A stretch of 64,000 bases of DNA from Membranipora membranacea. Taxonomy: Eukaryota > Bryozoa > Gymnolaemata > Cheilostomatida > Membraniporidae. The position numbers and the translations under genes are program-made. Below the pieces are notes generated by a model that worked only from the letters and a program-made list of their open reading frames with translations, made no database searches and was not told where the DNA came from. Location of the stretch: NCBI GenBank assembly GCA_914767715.1, contig OU612072.1, positions 5,208,001-5,272,000 on the forward strand, given 5' to 3'. This document shows positions 1-12,600 of this stretch, in pieces (positions within the stretch are counted from its first letter, which is position 1; every line of letters starts with the position of its first letter).

Positions 1-205
1 AAGGTTCCCAATGTAAAATCTTATCTAAGAGTAGATAACTTAAGAATAACTACCTCCTGGACCTCCTTGTCACCCTAACTGGCATGCTCTGACCTGTCTT
101 CATAATGAGAGATACTGGGTACCAAACCTACCTCTTCTTAAACATGCTCTCGATTTTCCAGCCTTATGGAATGAGAAGTTACTAGACTCTCATTTATATT
201 CATAG

Positions 206-2908
206 GTATGAATGATGTGGATTCTGCAACATTCCAGGATAAGGAGATGGTTGTCTGCTCAGCTCTTGGAGAGGCTATGGATTCCCTCTACGCCTGCTAT
301 GTAGAGGACTTTAACTGTGATCAAGACTTTAGAGTGACAGCTTATATTGTAGTAGATGCTGAACTTAACTACCTTGATAAGAGAGTCACTCAAACTCTTA
401 TAAGAAATGAACTTATTAATTATGATGGTTAGTTCTCATGTGATTATATTTCTGAGGGGACATATTGTCCCTTTAGCGTCTTATATGATATCAATGTGAG
501 TGTCCTTGCCGAGTCACAGAATGTATATTGAGCCATTTTTAAGCCTAACAATACCATGGGAGAAAAATGTGAGCTCGCTCCCAGTTAGCCCAATTAAGGG
601 GTGACTTGGTGTTAGTTAGCTAGCACAAAATTTTGACTATCTGAGTCAGAAGTCTATATGAAGTAAGGAGAGTGATTAAATGTTAGCTAGTTTAATATTT
701 AGCTTTCAAAGCATGTACAAAATGACAAACTTTCTTCCTACGAATATTTAACTCCCTTTAGCGTAATTATGTATTTGACATACATATACACCTTGAGTTA
801 GATATTAAGGATTATACCATAACTGTTATCTTTACAGGTGAGATAATTAACAGTAATATACAGGATGTGAATGAATGTTCAGTAGTAGAGCCATTGATCA
901 CTAATCACTGCACAGCAGACGCTACTTGTGAGAATTCTGCTGGTTTATACGACTGTATCTGCCAAAACGGACAGAAGGGTATGTCACTACAACTGTTCTA
1001 CATGAACTATGTTATATATGATATATAAGACCTCTGTGTACGATGCTCTGAAATATATCACTCAGTCCTTCACTTGTCATGCAGTGTGCAGCGATGACCG
1101 TGGAATGAAAGATATGCGATGTTGACCTTCTATGTATTTTTTAAATTGGTGCGGTAATGGCAGTGCTGTCACTTTTCAAGAAATTAATTTACTAGGATCT
1201 TAGTTCAGTTACAGCTAGCAGTAAATGGTGAAATAGCCGTCTTCTAGGGTATTTTGTATGTAGCCCTGGTTTGAAATCTCTGCATGGTGTGCGAATTCGC
1301 AATGCAGTTTGTCCATAATTGTCCACATACAACAATCAATTCAATGCCGTTTCCTTGACTCATTGCTTACGATCAAACTTTTTATTTACAGGATTTGTCG
1401 GAGTGTCTACCTGTTTGAGCTCCACAGTGCCACCTCTCCCTGTAGGAGTAGATAAGGTATCGTCTGGTCTGGCCGACTGGACGATAGCTGTTATAGTTGT
1501 AGCTGCAGTTATACTAGTGGCAGCTATAGCTATCGGCGTCGGCTACGGCTGTAGAAAAGCTCGAGATAATACAGGACAGGCTCACGAGCCACTTCACTCA
1601 GGTAATTTAATTAAAAATTCAAATATCTGATTGCTCTACGATTGGTGAGTGAGACCTGCTAGAGGTCCAGTCCCCAATTCTGCTCACGTATTGATGGAAC
1701 TTCATACACTCAATACATGCATGAACAATTTGGTAACAAGCTTGCATGATTGTTGTAGCATATGAGGGTAGAGCCCGAGCCTAGCAATACTGATGATTTG
1801 GTTGAGATACTAATAATTACACTAATAATACAACAGAGTATTGGGCAATATGGGCTTAAAATTGAAGTGGGTAAAGGCTCAGTTGCCTTCACTCATACTT
1901 AAAGTCACTGCATGTAGAGTTTGGTTGTTTGGATTTGATAATTCTCCTACCACAATCATATCCCAACTAACAGTTTATTCTTGTACTTCGCAGGTGAGGA
2001 GACACCACCAAGGCTCGGTGGCACATTACCCCCACTCTATAATAGCCTAAGATCTACTAAGGCTGCTCGCTCAGAAGTAGGGAGCTATTTCTATGCACCA
2101 CAAGTAAGTCTTACATCAAATCATTGATAATCGTGGGTTAACTATGCATTTTAATTTTTACTGAAGTGTCACTCTGAGCCTGGAAGTATTCACATGGCTC
2201 CAAATTTGTGTAAAATGTACAACCCGCTATATGCTGATAGAGTACTCTTATGTGTGTGTACTGTCCGTATATGCAGTATTAGAGCTTCGCATTATGCAAA
2301 TGATGAGAAATCTTTTATCAATGTTTTGCAGGAAGAGGTATGAGTCAACACGACATGATGTCTGTTCAAAATTTATGTTCCAACACAATTATATAGATCA
2401 ATCTTGAACACATCATGCCCATAATTTTTCTGTTACTTGAAAATAAGACACATCACTTCCATGTAGAGCTTTCACATAGTTGATTCTGTGTAGATGATTT
2501 GGTTTATACTTCTCATGGATACTGTGGGGCTATTAATCCATGCAGCACCTACAAATAAAAATAGGTCACATATGAAATTGCGAGGATCGGTTGTTACTAA
2601 GCACTCATGTTGTTGCCATGTGAGCCATCTTAAAGGGGGGGGGGGGGAGTTTGCTATCCTATATTCCAATGCTTCTAGCTAGGTTCACAGGCCAGGCGCA
2701 GACTCAAAATCAGACAATTAGTAAAAGAGAGCTGACAGAAAATCACTATACAAGTCTTTCATCTCAGATTCTTATTACAATAAGTCAACTTTTTTGTTTT
2801 ATTTTGCAGGAGCAGGAGTTGCCTGGCTATGCAATGAAAACATACGGTGATACATACCGACAGTCTCGTTTAGGACATGATAATATCGCTGTGCACACAT
2901 TTGAGTAA
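206..2908 (+). CDS. Receptor-like gene X_A, 3' exons only (EGF, TM, cytoplasmic tail)
   Basis: Last exons of a single-pass membrane protein; the 5' part is outside the window. Exons read as 206-427, 838-978, 1392-1601, 1994-2103, 2332-2337 (a 6-nt microexon) and 2810-2908, ending in TAA. Reading frame and phases agree across every junction. The exons encode the second copy of an unrecognised cysteine-containing module, then an EGF-like domain with the calcium-binding start DVNEC. A short linker leads to a transmembrane helix of about 25 residues (WTIAVIVVAAVILVAAIAIG onward), a basic stop-transfer KAR, and a cytoplasmic tail with the motifs PPLYNSL, GYAMK and TYGDTY. The coding parts are almost identical to those of X_B. 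No stop or broken splice site is seen. Whether this copy works cannot be judged without its upstream exons. Ligand and function are unknown. Confidence 0.85.
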
Positions 2909-3900
2909 CCTATGACACCTGTCAACACGCCTAGCGTGTCACACTTTTGTTTAATTGTTGAAAACATTCCGAAGAAAATTATGTGATCTGATAGAAAATG
3001 TATTTTATGATACACACGGTATTGAGCTGTTATAACTATAATTGTGATCATCCTCTCAAAAGACGATCAAATCCATTTTTATTTCATCTTTATGTAACTT
3101 TTATTTACCCGATTACACCGTTAAGTCACGTTTTGGAATTTTATACAATTTTGTTTATGCTCAAAACGGCACGTCTTTTTGGACATAGTTTGTAATTCAA
3201 TTTTTGTACAGCCGATAAGCATGTTGCTGATTTGTCCAAATAAGGGAATTTGGAATATTGGATTTAGAGCAAAATCAGATTTTATTACTTATGCACATAT
3301 TTTGTGTTTTGATTTTTTTATCACCAAGAATGTATCATGACGATTCAAATAATTTTATACAACTGTATTATAAGAATATATAAAATGTAATAATATATAC
3401 ATTGTAGTATTAAAGTGAAGCTATTCCAAGAACAATAAAATTAACACATTGACTTGAGACCTTTTTGCTGAGTGGTCCATCCCCTACAGATAAACTTGAT
3501 GGTTTTTGCGGCAGAGATATTAAAATATATATTTACTGGCAGGGATTATGAATAAACACAATATATTATATGTCTATAATTATTCCCCTGTAAAAATGGT
3601 AGTTCTATTTGAAATTTTCGATTCACTCGTAGTTGTCTGTAGATGGTTTTGATCAAAATCCCTTCTCACTTGCATCGATCGTCTAATGTTAAGAAAAACT
3701 GGTCGATTATTACCAACACTCTTTGGACTTATACAGAAAACAATTAATGTGGAAGAATTGGTTCATGTTTTGGAATTTTTATGGAAGACACAATGTTCAT
3801 TCGGAGTTATTTACAATCGAATAATGCCAAAACATAATAAACCATTATTTAACTTATTAATTTCTTTGAATTTTCTCTATCTAAATTATATGATCTTGTC
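2909..3900 (+). other. 3' UTR and downstream flank of X_A
   Basis: No gene is seen. An AATAAA poly(A) signal lies at 3434-3439, about 525 bases after the stop codon, and is also present in copies B and C. The DNA is AT-rich and closely matches 42041-43030 and 55590-56580. The short ORFs in it are shared only because the segment is duplicated. Confidence 0.6.
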
Positions 3901-4069
3901 ATTGATAATACTTGTGAAGAGGAGAGTTTACTGTCTTACTACACGCTCCTTCTTTCTTTATCAAGGATATTATTATTACTGTTGGTGTCAATTTAAACTC
4001 TAAAAATAGTGCGAAAATCCAATAACATCTTTCGAGGCAATCATCAGACAAGTGATCACTTTCATCAAA

Positions 4070-5190
4070 TATCTCAGACAACAGACAGAGATAAATTTTT
4101 TCATTTCAATAAATCAATAATGCTCACCCAATCGGAGCCCATCAATGAATAACAGTCGTTCTTACCGATTGCACCACTTCACCGGCACAACCTCTACTTT
4201 TCTAGCCTTGGGCTTAGACAACTTTTTTAATCCGACTGTGGATAAATCCTTTGACTGACTAAGGGACAAGAAACATGAATTGATAGGCCACAGCCAGTCG
4301 TAATATAGTTAGTGACAGTTAGTTAGTGTAATTTACCAACTGTTTTGTATTTGGGATGAATTTCGTTTGTAGATACACTACAATAAAACCACTACACAAT
4401 CATATGAAAGCATAAGGTGTCCTGACCACTGCAATTACACATTAATATTGCTAATAACGTATGGTGGAAAAGAACCAGACACAATTTAGTCAAGACGAGA
4501 ATTAGCCTGCAGGCTATCCACTTTTATTCCTGTTAACAAGGATGTATCTCTGAAAATATTTATAATAAACAATCAAGTTTCTACGAAAGAAATTTGTTGC
4601 GCGCCAGGTTGGTCATTGACTTTCCAAGGGTCAATACCACCTAAATTATATAACTGATTATGACAGATTTGCACAATAAGCTGGTAGGGCAAGAGGGAAA
4701 GAAATATCCTCCAAAATGTACATAACAACTAGCTTTATTATTATGTGGCAGCCATGATGCTTGAGTTTGACCTAACCTGAGTCTTTTCCGCCATATGTGA
4801 TGAGTGATATTAATATGCAATTACAATGGGCAAGACACCTATGTTTGTGTAGTGGTTTTATTGGTAGTGTACCCACAATGGAATTTCATACCAAATACAA
4901 TACAGTTGCTAAATTCCCTTAGTGTTGATAACTGCATTACGGCTTTGGCCTACCGATTCATGTTTCTTGTCCCTTGTCAGACATGTATTTAATCTACAGT
5001 TGGATAAAGAAATTTGATTGATATTGCAAAGTTTGTCTCTGCCCGGAGGCTAGAAAAGTAGAGGTGGGCCGGTAAAGTGGAGCGATCGGTGAAAACTACT
5101 GTTATTCACTGATGGGCTCCCAGTAGCCGATGAGCATTATTGATTGATTAAATTTACAAAGTTTATCTCTGTCTGTTGTCTGAGATATAA
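4070..5190. repeat. Foldback element, copy A
   Basis: A large imperfect palindrome. The left arm, about 4070-4490, reads as the reverse complement of the right arm, about 4760-5190, at roughly 80% by eye with indels. For example, TCTCAGACAACAGACAGAG at about 4073 is answered by CTCTGTCTGTTGTCTGAGA at about 5166. The loop of about 270 bases carries GCCTGCAGGCTATCC. No transposase ORF is present. Related arms occur at 43200-44345 and 56755-57885, and a diverged relative spans about 11150-13850. It is probably a non-autonomous foldback or MITE family. Confidence 0.75.
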
Positions 5191-5872
5191 AGGTGACTTG
5201 AAAGTGAGACTGTCTTATTCGGCTCCAAGTTGCTGTCAGTTTGCAGGCAGGTTTCAGCACTCTTTAGGCACCAGTAGGCAGTACCAGGAGGCAGTAGAGA
5301 GAATCAAAACCAATTACCTTCAAAACTTTGGCAGGTGCTCTGACTGTCAAAGTAATTTCCAGCCTTATAATGTTTGTTCTTTTATTTCCTCTTCAATGAG
5401 GAAGTTTATCTGACCCTATATTATTATGACATACAAAAGTTCGTGAAATATGAGTATGTCAAACTGGCGAAGGTCTAAACCTCCTATAACTAAAATTTAA
5501 CGAAGAAACTTTTTCGAACACTCTGCGAAAGGCTTTTGACATATTTGTTCTTCGCAGTGTGGCCCAGATTCGATGCGAGCGAAGCTGAACGCATTTCTAC
5601 CATAGTCTCAAATATAGTTGGTGCACAAATCAATCAAGTTTCTGTATGGCTAAGAATTATGTTGCAGGTAAGTGATAAACTACATTTCGGTTTACTTATT
5701 AAAATGAGTCTGCGTTCTGAGATTATTAAAATGTTACAGAGTTTTCCAAATTCCTAACTTTAGGTCTTCGGTCACAAAAAAGGAGAGGGCAGACAATTCT
5801 TCATTAGTTATTTCAAAGTATATACTGTATGTGTATTTGATCAGGGATGTGATGCGATGTGGCCATAGTGCG

Positions 5873-5933
5873 GACAAAGCAACACTATTTTCGAAGACAA
5901 ATATTATGTCTTCAAAGATAGTGTTGCTTTGTC
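5873..5933. repeat. 26-bp hairpin
   Basis: Arms 5873-5898 and 5908-5933 are reverse complements at 24 of 26 positions (GACAAAGCAACACTAT on the outer side), with a 9-nt AT-rich loop. It is also present in copy B at about 45064-45122. In copy C the left arm and loop are lost in a deletion that ends inside the right arm. Confidence 0.85.
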
Positions 5934-6919
5934 CAGACAGATAGCCTCTATTGTATTATCAGTAATTTTGTTGATACAGTGAGATTAATAGCTGGAAGTT
6001 GTCTGTTCATTATGGTGGAAGAGCAATATCTAAAAAGCTATATAGTGGAACGAAACACAGTGCCTCGATACCGAACATTTACATTATCACACAGCGGTTG
6101 GGTTGCCTTATCAGGATCAAAGGCATTCTTGTTTCTGACTGATCCTGAATAATATTACCTCTAACGATTAAAACTTCAGGCCTTGGCACCATAAAGACAT
6201 AAGCTTCCACAAATCAGTCCGCAATCGACAAAGACAACCTTAGATGGTCTCATATATTTCCTTCCTACTAGGGAGGGCTACGGTATGCATGTAAGAGTCG
6301 ACATGAGCTTTGCTGTTAGATTTATTTTGTTCATTTCATCAACTATTATGCTTTACAAGATGGCACTACAGCAACGCATGTCGTCATGAGTCGAAAAAAC
6401 TTCATGGTTCATACAAATAAATATGGTTTCGCCCAGGATATAACTGATCGAAAAAACGCCTTGATTCAATTAACCCTTTACATTACCAAATGATGAGTTA
6501 ACAAAATTCTAGCTTAAATTAATGAAAACGAGTCCTTTCTCAGAGCTGAATTGTCTCAATCGACCCCCACTGTTAATTTCTCATCATATCACAGTCAGGT
6601 TGTGTGCTATAGTACCAGCGGTAGGACAGCATAAAATTATACAAACGTGCTCCTTGAGTTATATGACCAGCATCTAACATTAATTGAGAGTTGGAGAGTT
6701 GTTTTCTTGTGTTTTGTTGCATTGATAATTCAACCAAATAACACTTTTCGGTAATTTGAGTATTTATTATGATTTTGTCATCGAAAATTGAGAAACAAAT
6801 ATTGTCAAACTCAGCAGTTTATCAAAATGTTATAGCACAAGTATTCAAGTGTTCCTTGATAAGAATCAGTCATAATAAGTCATAGTTCGAATAAATAACA
6901 CTTTCCTGTAATTTGAACA

Positions 6920-6925
6920 TTTATT
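6920..6925 (-). promoter_or_regulatory. Poly(A) signal of L1_A
   Basis: TTTATT on the + strand (AATAAA on the minus strand), about 108 bases past the L1_A stop codon. It is conserved in copy C at 59265-59270; copy B has one at 45976-45981. A second match lies farther downstream at about 6755. Confidence 0.55.
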
Positions 6926-7032
6926 ACAATTTCATCAATGGAGTTTGACAAAAAACTTTTTTACCAAACTTATTAGATTATCATAATGTTATAGCGCAAG
7001 TATTAAAGCATTCTGAGATCAGAATCAGTCGT

Positions 7033-9591
7033 TTAAGCTCTCATTTCGCATATAAAGCGACGAGGGTCTGCACATGGCACATCATTCCAATCTCCTCCGA
7101 TCACTTCTATACAGTCTTCATTTCCACCAGCATCGTTAGGCTCACCTGAATGCCAGTCACTCACTGCTATATTTGCCTGACTAACACCGTCCCATCTCCA
7201 TATGCCTGACTGTTTCTTACCTCCGATCCAGAAATGCTGATCGAGGGCACCTGCAAGATGAATATATACTATGTGATATAGTGTAAATCATTGCCAACTA
7301 GATAGAGTTTCAAGGATTACACTGTTTCAGAGAATATGTAATAATATGAATACAATATTTTTATAAAGCATGGTCACAACTTTCACCACTCTACTATAAA
7401 ACTTTAACTTGAGATTCAAAGAACAATCCAAACAGTCTCAAATATGTTTTTTAAACTTGATATATTCGAGAAAACCACAAAATTGCTCTAATTGACAGTG
7501 TACGGTATAGTCATAGACATGCTCTATAATAGACAGTTTTCTGAGGTCTAATTTGAGGAGTTGTCCTCTCTCCAGTTTGGTACTTTTAACCCACGCCGCA
7601 TAGGAAAAACGTGCTGAAAGAGGGTTATCTTGAAATAAGCTTATGATAGGATAAAAATGATTTTTGATTCAGAATCATCACCATGGAAAACCCGGGGAGC
7701 CAGGGTTTCCAAATCATTGGGGACTCGAAAGCTGATAAATCTCAATTTTAGTGATGAAATTCAAGAAAAATTCTGCCAAATTGTCCGCAAAACAGGCAGG
7801 AAATGCTATAATTGACTATCCAAATACAAAATTTATTTTTCAAACTATGTCCCTATCAGTTTTCAATGGTGCAGATTCTGAATCAAAAATCAATTTTATC
7901 CTCACATAAGCGGTTTTCAAGATAACCCTCTTTTCAGCACGTTTTTCCTATGCGGCGTGGGTTAAAAGTACTAAACTGGAGTGAGGACAACTCCGAATTG
8001 AGGTTCAAATCGGAGCTCAGAAAACTGTCTGTAAGATAATAAGATATGCTTGGTTAAGGAGATAAAACTCACCATTCTGGTTATAGACTTCCCAGCTCCC
8101 AGAGGCGCCCCAACCAGTAGAAACTGCAACACTCTTGATCTCTTGAGGGGTGGAGTCTTGATACTCTAACAATACTATACCACTGTTGAAGTACCCACCT
8201 GTTCCTACTCGTATCTTACCACCAGACCACGAGATCCAAAACAGGCTACAGTAGGAAAATCAAATCAAATGCTGTACATACTTATATCTACAGATACCGT
8301 TTTTCTCAACTGCTGTTTTTGCAACAGATAAAGGCACTTCACCATCCCAAACACGGCACGGATGATTTCGCTGAGTAGAAAGCCCGTCATTCACTGCTAG
8401 GAGTCATACACTCAGATCACATAGCAAAGGTTATTTACAGAAAAGGTTTAATGTCTTACCGTTCTTCTGAGCAGCTGATGACATCATTCTGACGTTTCGT
8501 AGCTCGATTCACTCCCCGGAAACTCTCTCTGATCACAGATTGTGTGTTGCCCCATCCTCCAAGGACAATTTCGTATGCGTTGCTGATAAGATAAAAATTC
8601 AAACCGAACATAAGTAAGAAAATAAGTAACCTATTTCACACAAACGGCAGCCACACTGTATTCTTTTTGCTGCAGAAGTCTTCCGAACCTGAATATTACA
8701 TCATAGTTATAGTCACTGTGGCATAGCTTTATCGATTATCATTCCAACGCTAACTACTGGTTACTCACCTTGTTATGCCAGTTATTGTAGGCTGAAGAGT
8801 AATATGGGCATCATTGCAAGCTTTCACAGAGAACCGCACATAGTTCTTGTTTGTCAGATCCAAGTTTGGAATTGTTTGATAAGCGTATGCGTTTGGTGTA
8901 TTCTTGCTTGTAACTTGATCTTAAAAATAACATGAGGCCTCCTTGTTAACTTTTTTTACTACAGATGGCACGTTGGGAGACAAATTAAGAGTTCGAGGCC
9001 ATTTGTCGAGGCTAACAATGTCACCACTACCTTACTGAAACCATGCAGACGGTTGACCAACCTAATGTGTAGGGCACAATCCATACAACATGAACCAAAC
9101 AATTCTTACAGTTAATCCTTTTCAATTGCCTCCATACAAATGGAGAAAAAAATTAGAGTAACACTCACTTGAATTCAGCAGGAAACCATCCAGATAGTTT
9201 ATCATTCTCCTGTTTTGGAGAGTAACCAGCTCACTACCATGTGACCTGCATGATAGTTTAGCATTGCTCCAGTTTTCACTATTCCAGAAAAGTTTCACAC
9301 AAGTATTTTCAGGTGTCAGAGACCAACCATAATGGCAACCGCCGCCGCTTATTGCTGAGGCCCAGCAAGCTGAAATTAAGAAATTAGAGGAACAAAAAAT
9401 ATCGATGGTTATGTAAAATATACCTAGTCTTTAATAGTGCGCTATTTTGCCTCCCATTACTATGAAGCATGAGCTACTGAAATCAGACTCTATCACCACA
9501 TTAACAAGCAATACTGTAATATATGTAATACCTACTACCTACATCCACCCATGAGGCTGAGTAAAGCGAGGCAAACTGCTACAATCTGCAT
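7033..9591 (-). CDS. Secreted C-type lectin with an inserted Methyltransf_FA-like domain (L1_A)
   Basis: Six exons on the minus strand: 9591-9543, 9369-9169, 8919-8769, 8582-8460, 8245-8073 and 7250-7033. They total 915 nt (304 residues plus stop) with all phases agreeing and no internal stop. Exon 1 is a signal peptide ([16 protein letters not shown]). Exon 2 is the N-terminal half of a C-type lectin domain ([14 protein letters not shown], then C at the CRSHG motif). Exons 3-5 form a Methyltransf_FA (farnesoic acid O-methyltransferase-like) domain with [32 protein letters not shown] and [11 protein letters not shown]. Exon 6 is the C-terminal lectin half: WIGG, W-W-DG, the EPN mannose-type motif, WND and the last paired cysteines. 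C1 and C4 of the lectin fold would therefore bridge across the insert. By family knowledge EPN plus WND suggests calcium-dependent mannose-type binding. The role of the inserted domain is unproven and enzymatic activity should not be assumed. Confidence 0.88.
7532..8031. mobile_element. 500-bp palindromic MITE (TA target) in an L1_A intron
   Basis: Both ends read as reverse complements (GACAGTTTTCTGAG at the left, CTCAGAAAACTGTC at the right), with arms of about 170 bases. It lies in the intron between exons 5 and 6. Copy B has the empty site at about 46575. Removing the element plus one TA exactly rebuilds the copy B sequence, so the target duplication is TA (7530-7531 and 8032-8033), as for Tc1/mariner-type MITEs. 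The same insertion is in copy C at 59877-60376. Confidence 0.85.
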
Positions 9592-9660
9592 CCTTTTTGT
9601 GATGTGTTAGTGAAGAACGAAAGAAAAGCGATTAATGAAACAGAAACTTTGCACTCAACG

Positions 9661-9667
9661 TTTTATA
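9661..9667 (-). promoter_or_regulatory. TATA box of L1_A
   Basis: TATAAAA on the minus strand, 70 bases before the ATG. It is conserved at the same distance in L1_B (48189-48195), in L1_C (61995-62001) and, as TATAAAAG, in the inverted gene L2 (14923-14930). That supports a shared core promoter and a short 5' leader. Confidence 0.7.
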
Positions 9668-12600
9668 CCATTATACACAAGGAAGTTGGCAAACATTCAA
9701 TTTCAAAATATTGCTTGAAATACCCAGCATGACCACGCTGTGGTTTCAATCAAAACAAATAACAGCCGATAATTGGCGTAATAATTCATTGAAAGATACT
9801 AATTAAATAATCATAGTTCTAAAAATTTCCTCAACAGACTTCTCAGAATATCACAAGCTTATTTCCTCGTATCAATGATAAAGTTGACTTGAAATCCGTG
9901 ATTCTATTTTTCATTGGCAGCTGTATTTTTATCATAGTTTCAATTTAAACAATTTCTCAGCCAGACATGGGGAGATGAATAATTACAAAGCTAAGACAGG
10001 CAGACAAGGAGATAGGCCTATATTATGTCATAGATAGATGGCCAGATTCAGTGTAGTGGCGATATGAATAGTTATGCAGGTAATGAATTTAAGAACTTCT
10101 TACGGTAATCGCTTAACTGCAGATTTGTCGAAGAATTTCATGTACGCGCAAGAGAAACAATTTACCTGATTGTTGGAATTTTTCTTGATGTAGACAATCT
10201 TTTGCTGGTTGTTGCATGATTGTGTTTTGTGCACTGTGTTACAACATCAGAGATTTGCCACACATGTATGTAATGTAAGAAATTGAATGTCTGGACGTAG
10301 CTATCAATACTTCGACCTTCAGAGTGAGACTTTGAATTGTCAAAGCAAGTTGAATATTGATATACTCAAGAAAACAGAAGAAGAACTGTCGGGGAAGGAA
10401 CCACGGCACAAGGCATTTAGGAAAGGTGTGTAATCTTTGGTCCTTTAGGCCAAACTTGATTAGACTTCGCTCTTCCATACACGAGTCATGTAATATGAGT
10501 GTTCAGACTGAACTGACAAGAAAAAAGTTGGTTATAAAATCAACAAAGTCATTAACAGGATACGAAACAGTAGATTGAATAAAAATCTACTAGAGCGCAT
10601 GCTGCCACACAATCTATAAATAAATAAATAAAATATGCTGGGCCTGGGGACACGCTTTGACATTATTGACTAATTAACAGTATTAGCTTTACCAGCAAGT
10701 TTTGCAATAGATATGTCAACATCCTTTCGCAATAAACATCAATCTCAAAACTTTTCCTTGTTAAATTAAAATTAAGCCTCAAGTTAGGCTCTGCTGTAAA
10801 ATATGGAGGGCATACGTAACACCTTCCAACCTGTTAAGCTTCAATCTGTTAAAATCAACTATTTATTTTAGCAGGTTTAGACCTTCGCCAGTTTGACATA
10901 TTCGCAGAATTTTGTATTTTGTAATTTGGTCATGAGACAAACTTCCTCATTGAACAGGAAGTAAATGAACAAAAGATATTATGACTGGATGTTACTTAGA
11001 CGGTTAGAGCACCTGCCAGAGTTTTTCGTATGTCTTTTCGCTTGTCAGGTACCGACCACTGGTGCCAAAGGTGTGCTTCAACCAGCCTGCAAACTGACAG
11101 CAGCTTGGAGGCGAATAAGGCAGTCTAGTCATCAAGTCACCTTTATATATCCGGCAACGGACAGAGACAAACTGTAAATTCAACCAATCAATAATGCTCA
11201 TCACCTACTGGGAGCCCACAGACTGCTCCACTTTACCGGCCAACTTTTCTAGCCTGCAGTTAGTGGCACCAAAATAATTTACCAATTGTTTTGTATTTTG
11301 GATAAATTTCATTTGTAGATACACTACAATAAAACCACTACACAATCAGATGAAAGCACAAGTTCATTGCAATTTCATATTAGTATCGCTTATCACATAT
11401 GGCAGAAAATGGTCAACTTGAGGGAAGCTGGGCCCTGCTGGAAGGGCTGAGGCCCTCTTTGCGCGTTCTGCGGATCATAAACTTTTTTAGAACATTGTGG
11501 TCTTGCTTCAAACAAAAGGTGATCAATGTCAAATTTCAGCCACTTTTGTGACTTCACATATCCTCTCTGAGCTAGTGAGCTTCCGATATTTGAATCGCAG
11601 CATTGTTGGTCTTTTCACGTCCCCGGATAATATTCTACTCAACTTTCAATCATAGAGCAATGTCACAGCAATAATCAAACTTAGTCTTTTTAATAGTAAA
11701 TGGTCTCTCTACATTAGCACTATGACAAAAACAATCTGCCACTGCCACTACTGAGCTGGTAGCTACACTACATAACGCACCGACCCAAGCATGCAAGTCT
11801 TACAAATATAAAACATGTTTACCAGTTCAGATGGAGTTCAAATGGCTATTCTACTATTCTTTTATTCTACTAGACAGCAAGCAAAATTGTGGTTTCATTT
11901 ATTTGGTTTCATCAGTAAAGCAGCCTCAGATTTGACGAAATAAACATGATAGGTGCCAAAATGAATATAGAGAATTTTTTTTAAAACTATTTTTAGAAAT
12001 TTTAAAAATACAAAATATTCCCTCGTCCGCAGGTCTTTGAGATGCACATGACAAGCTGCATTGTTTGAGGTTTGTCAGTAGGGTTGCCTCAATTTGAAAC
12101 AGATGGAAAAATAAGAACAGTCATGAAATGCGATTTGATTAGAAAAATTAACATTTAGTAAAAGACAAAATTGGATCTTAAGTTAAAAATCTTGTATATG
12201 TTGGAGTTGGCCTCCTCAGATTTGTAGCCCACCCCCTCCTGATATGTGAGTTTGGTATAGCACACAGACACATATAGACAAATATCTATGAGCTTTCTTT
12301 GAACACTCGTTTGTTGTCCTGAGTGTCTCAACAACAACATATTGATGTGCAGAGGTCAGTTGCCTTTCATTTCTCTGCCTTTGATCATTGTACAGTTGAG
12401 CTCTGAAACCCCCCAGCCTTCCAGACAACCCGCCTACAATCCTTTACTCACATATTGTTCTATATAGTTGTAGATAGTGTGGGACATTGTGACATCATTT
12501 GAACACCAAAGACCTATATTTGATGATTTGGAGTACAATGCTAATTCTGTTTAGAAGATCAATCAATCCGACAATCTGGAGATCAACAGTTGCATTCTGA

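Larger units (their letters stand above)
1..11334. repeat. Segmental duplication, copy A
   Basis: This block contains the 3' exons of receptor X_A, a spacer with a foldback element, lectin L1_A and the lectin's upstream DNA. It matches 39146-54607 (copy B) and 54608-64000 (copy C) nearly base for base through exons, introns and spacers. The window opens inside the intron that corresponds to about position 39146 of copy B, so the 5' part of X_A lies outside the window. Copy C runs off the window at the base corresponding to about 11334 here. Confidence 0.9.

Noticed and set aside
2827-3051. Minus-strand 74-codon ORF conserved in three copies
   Set aside because: It overlaps the receptor's last exon and 3' UTR on the opposite strand; conservation is explained by recent duplication.
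5144-5413. 89-codon ORF repeated at 57836 and, changed, at 44304
   Set aside because: It lies in the right arm and flank of the foldback element, has no domain, and recurs only through duplication. A related reading on the other strand at 11004-11204 reflects DNA-level similarity.
10965-11177. 70-codon ORF identical at 63632
   Set aside because: Part of a dispersed repeat next to a tRNA-like stretch; shared by segmental duplication, with no signs of a gene.
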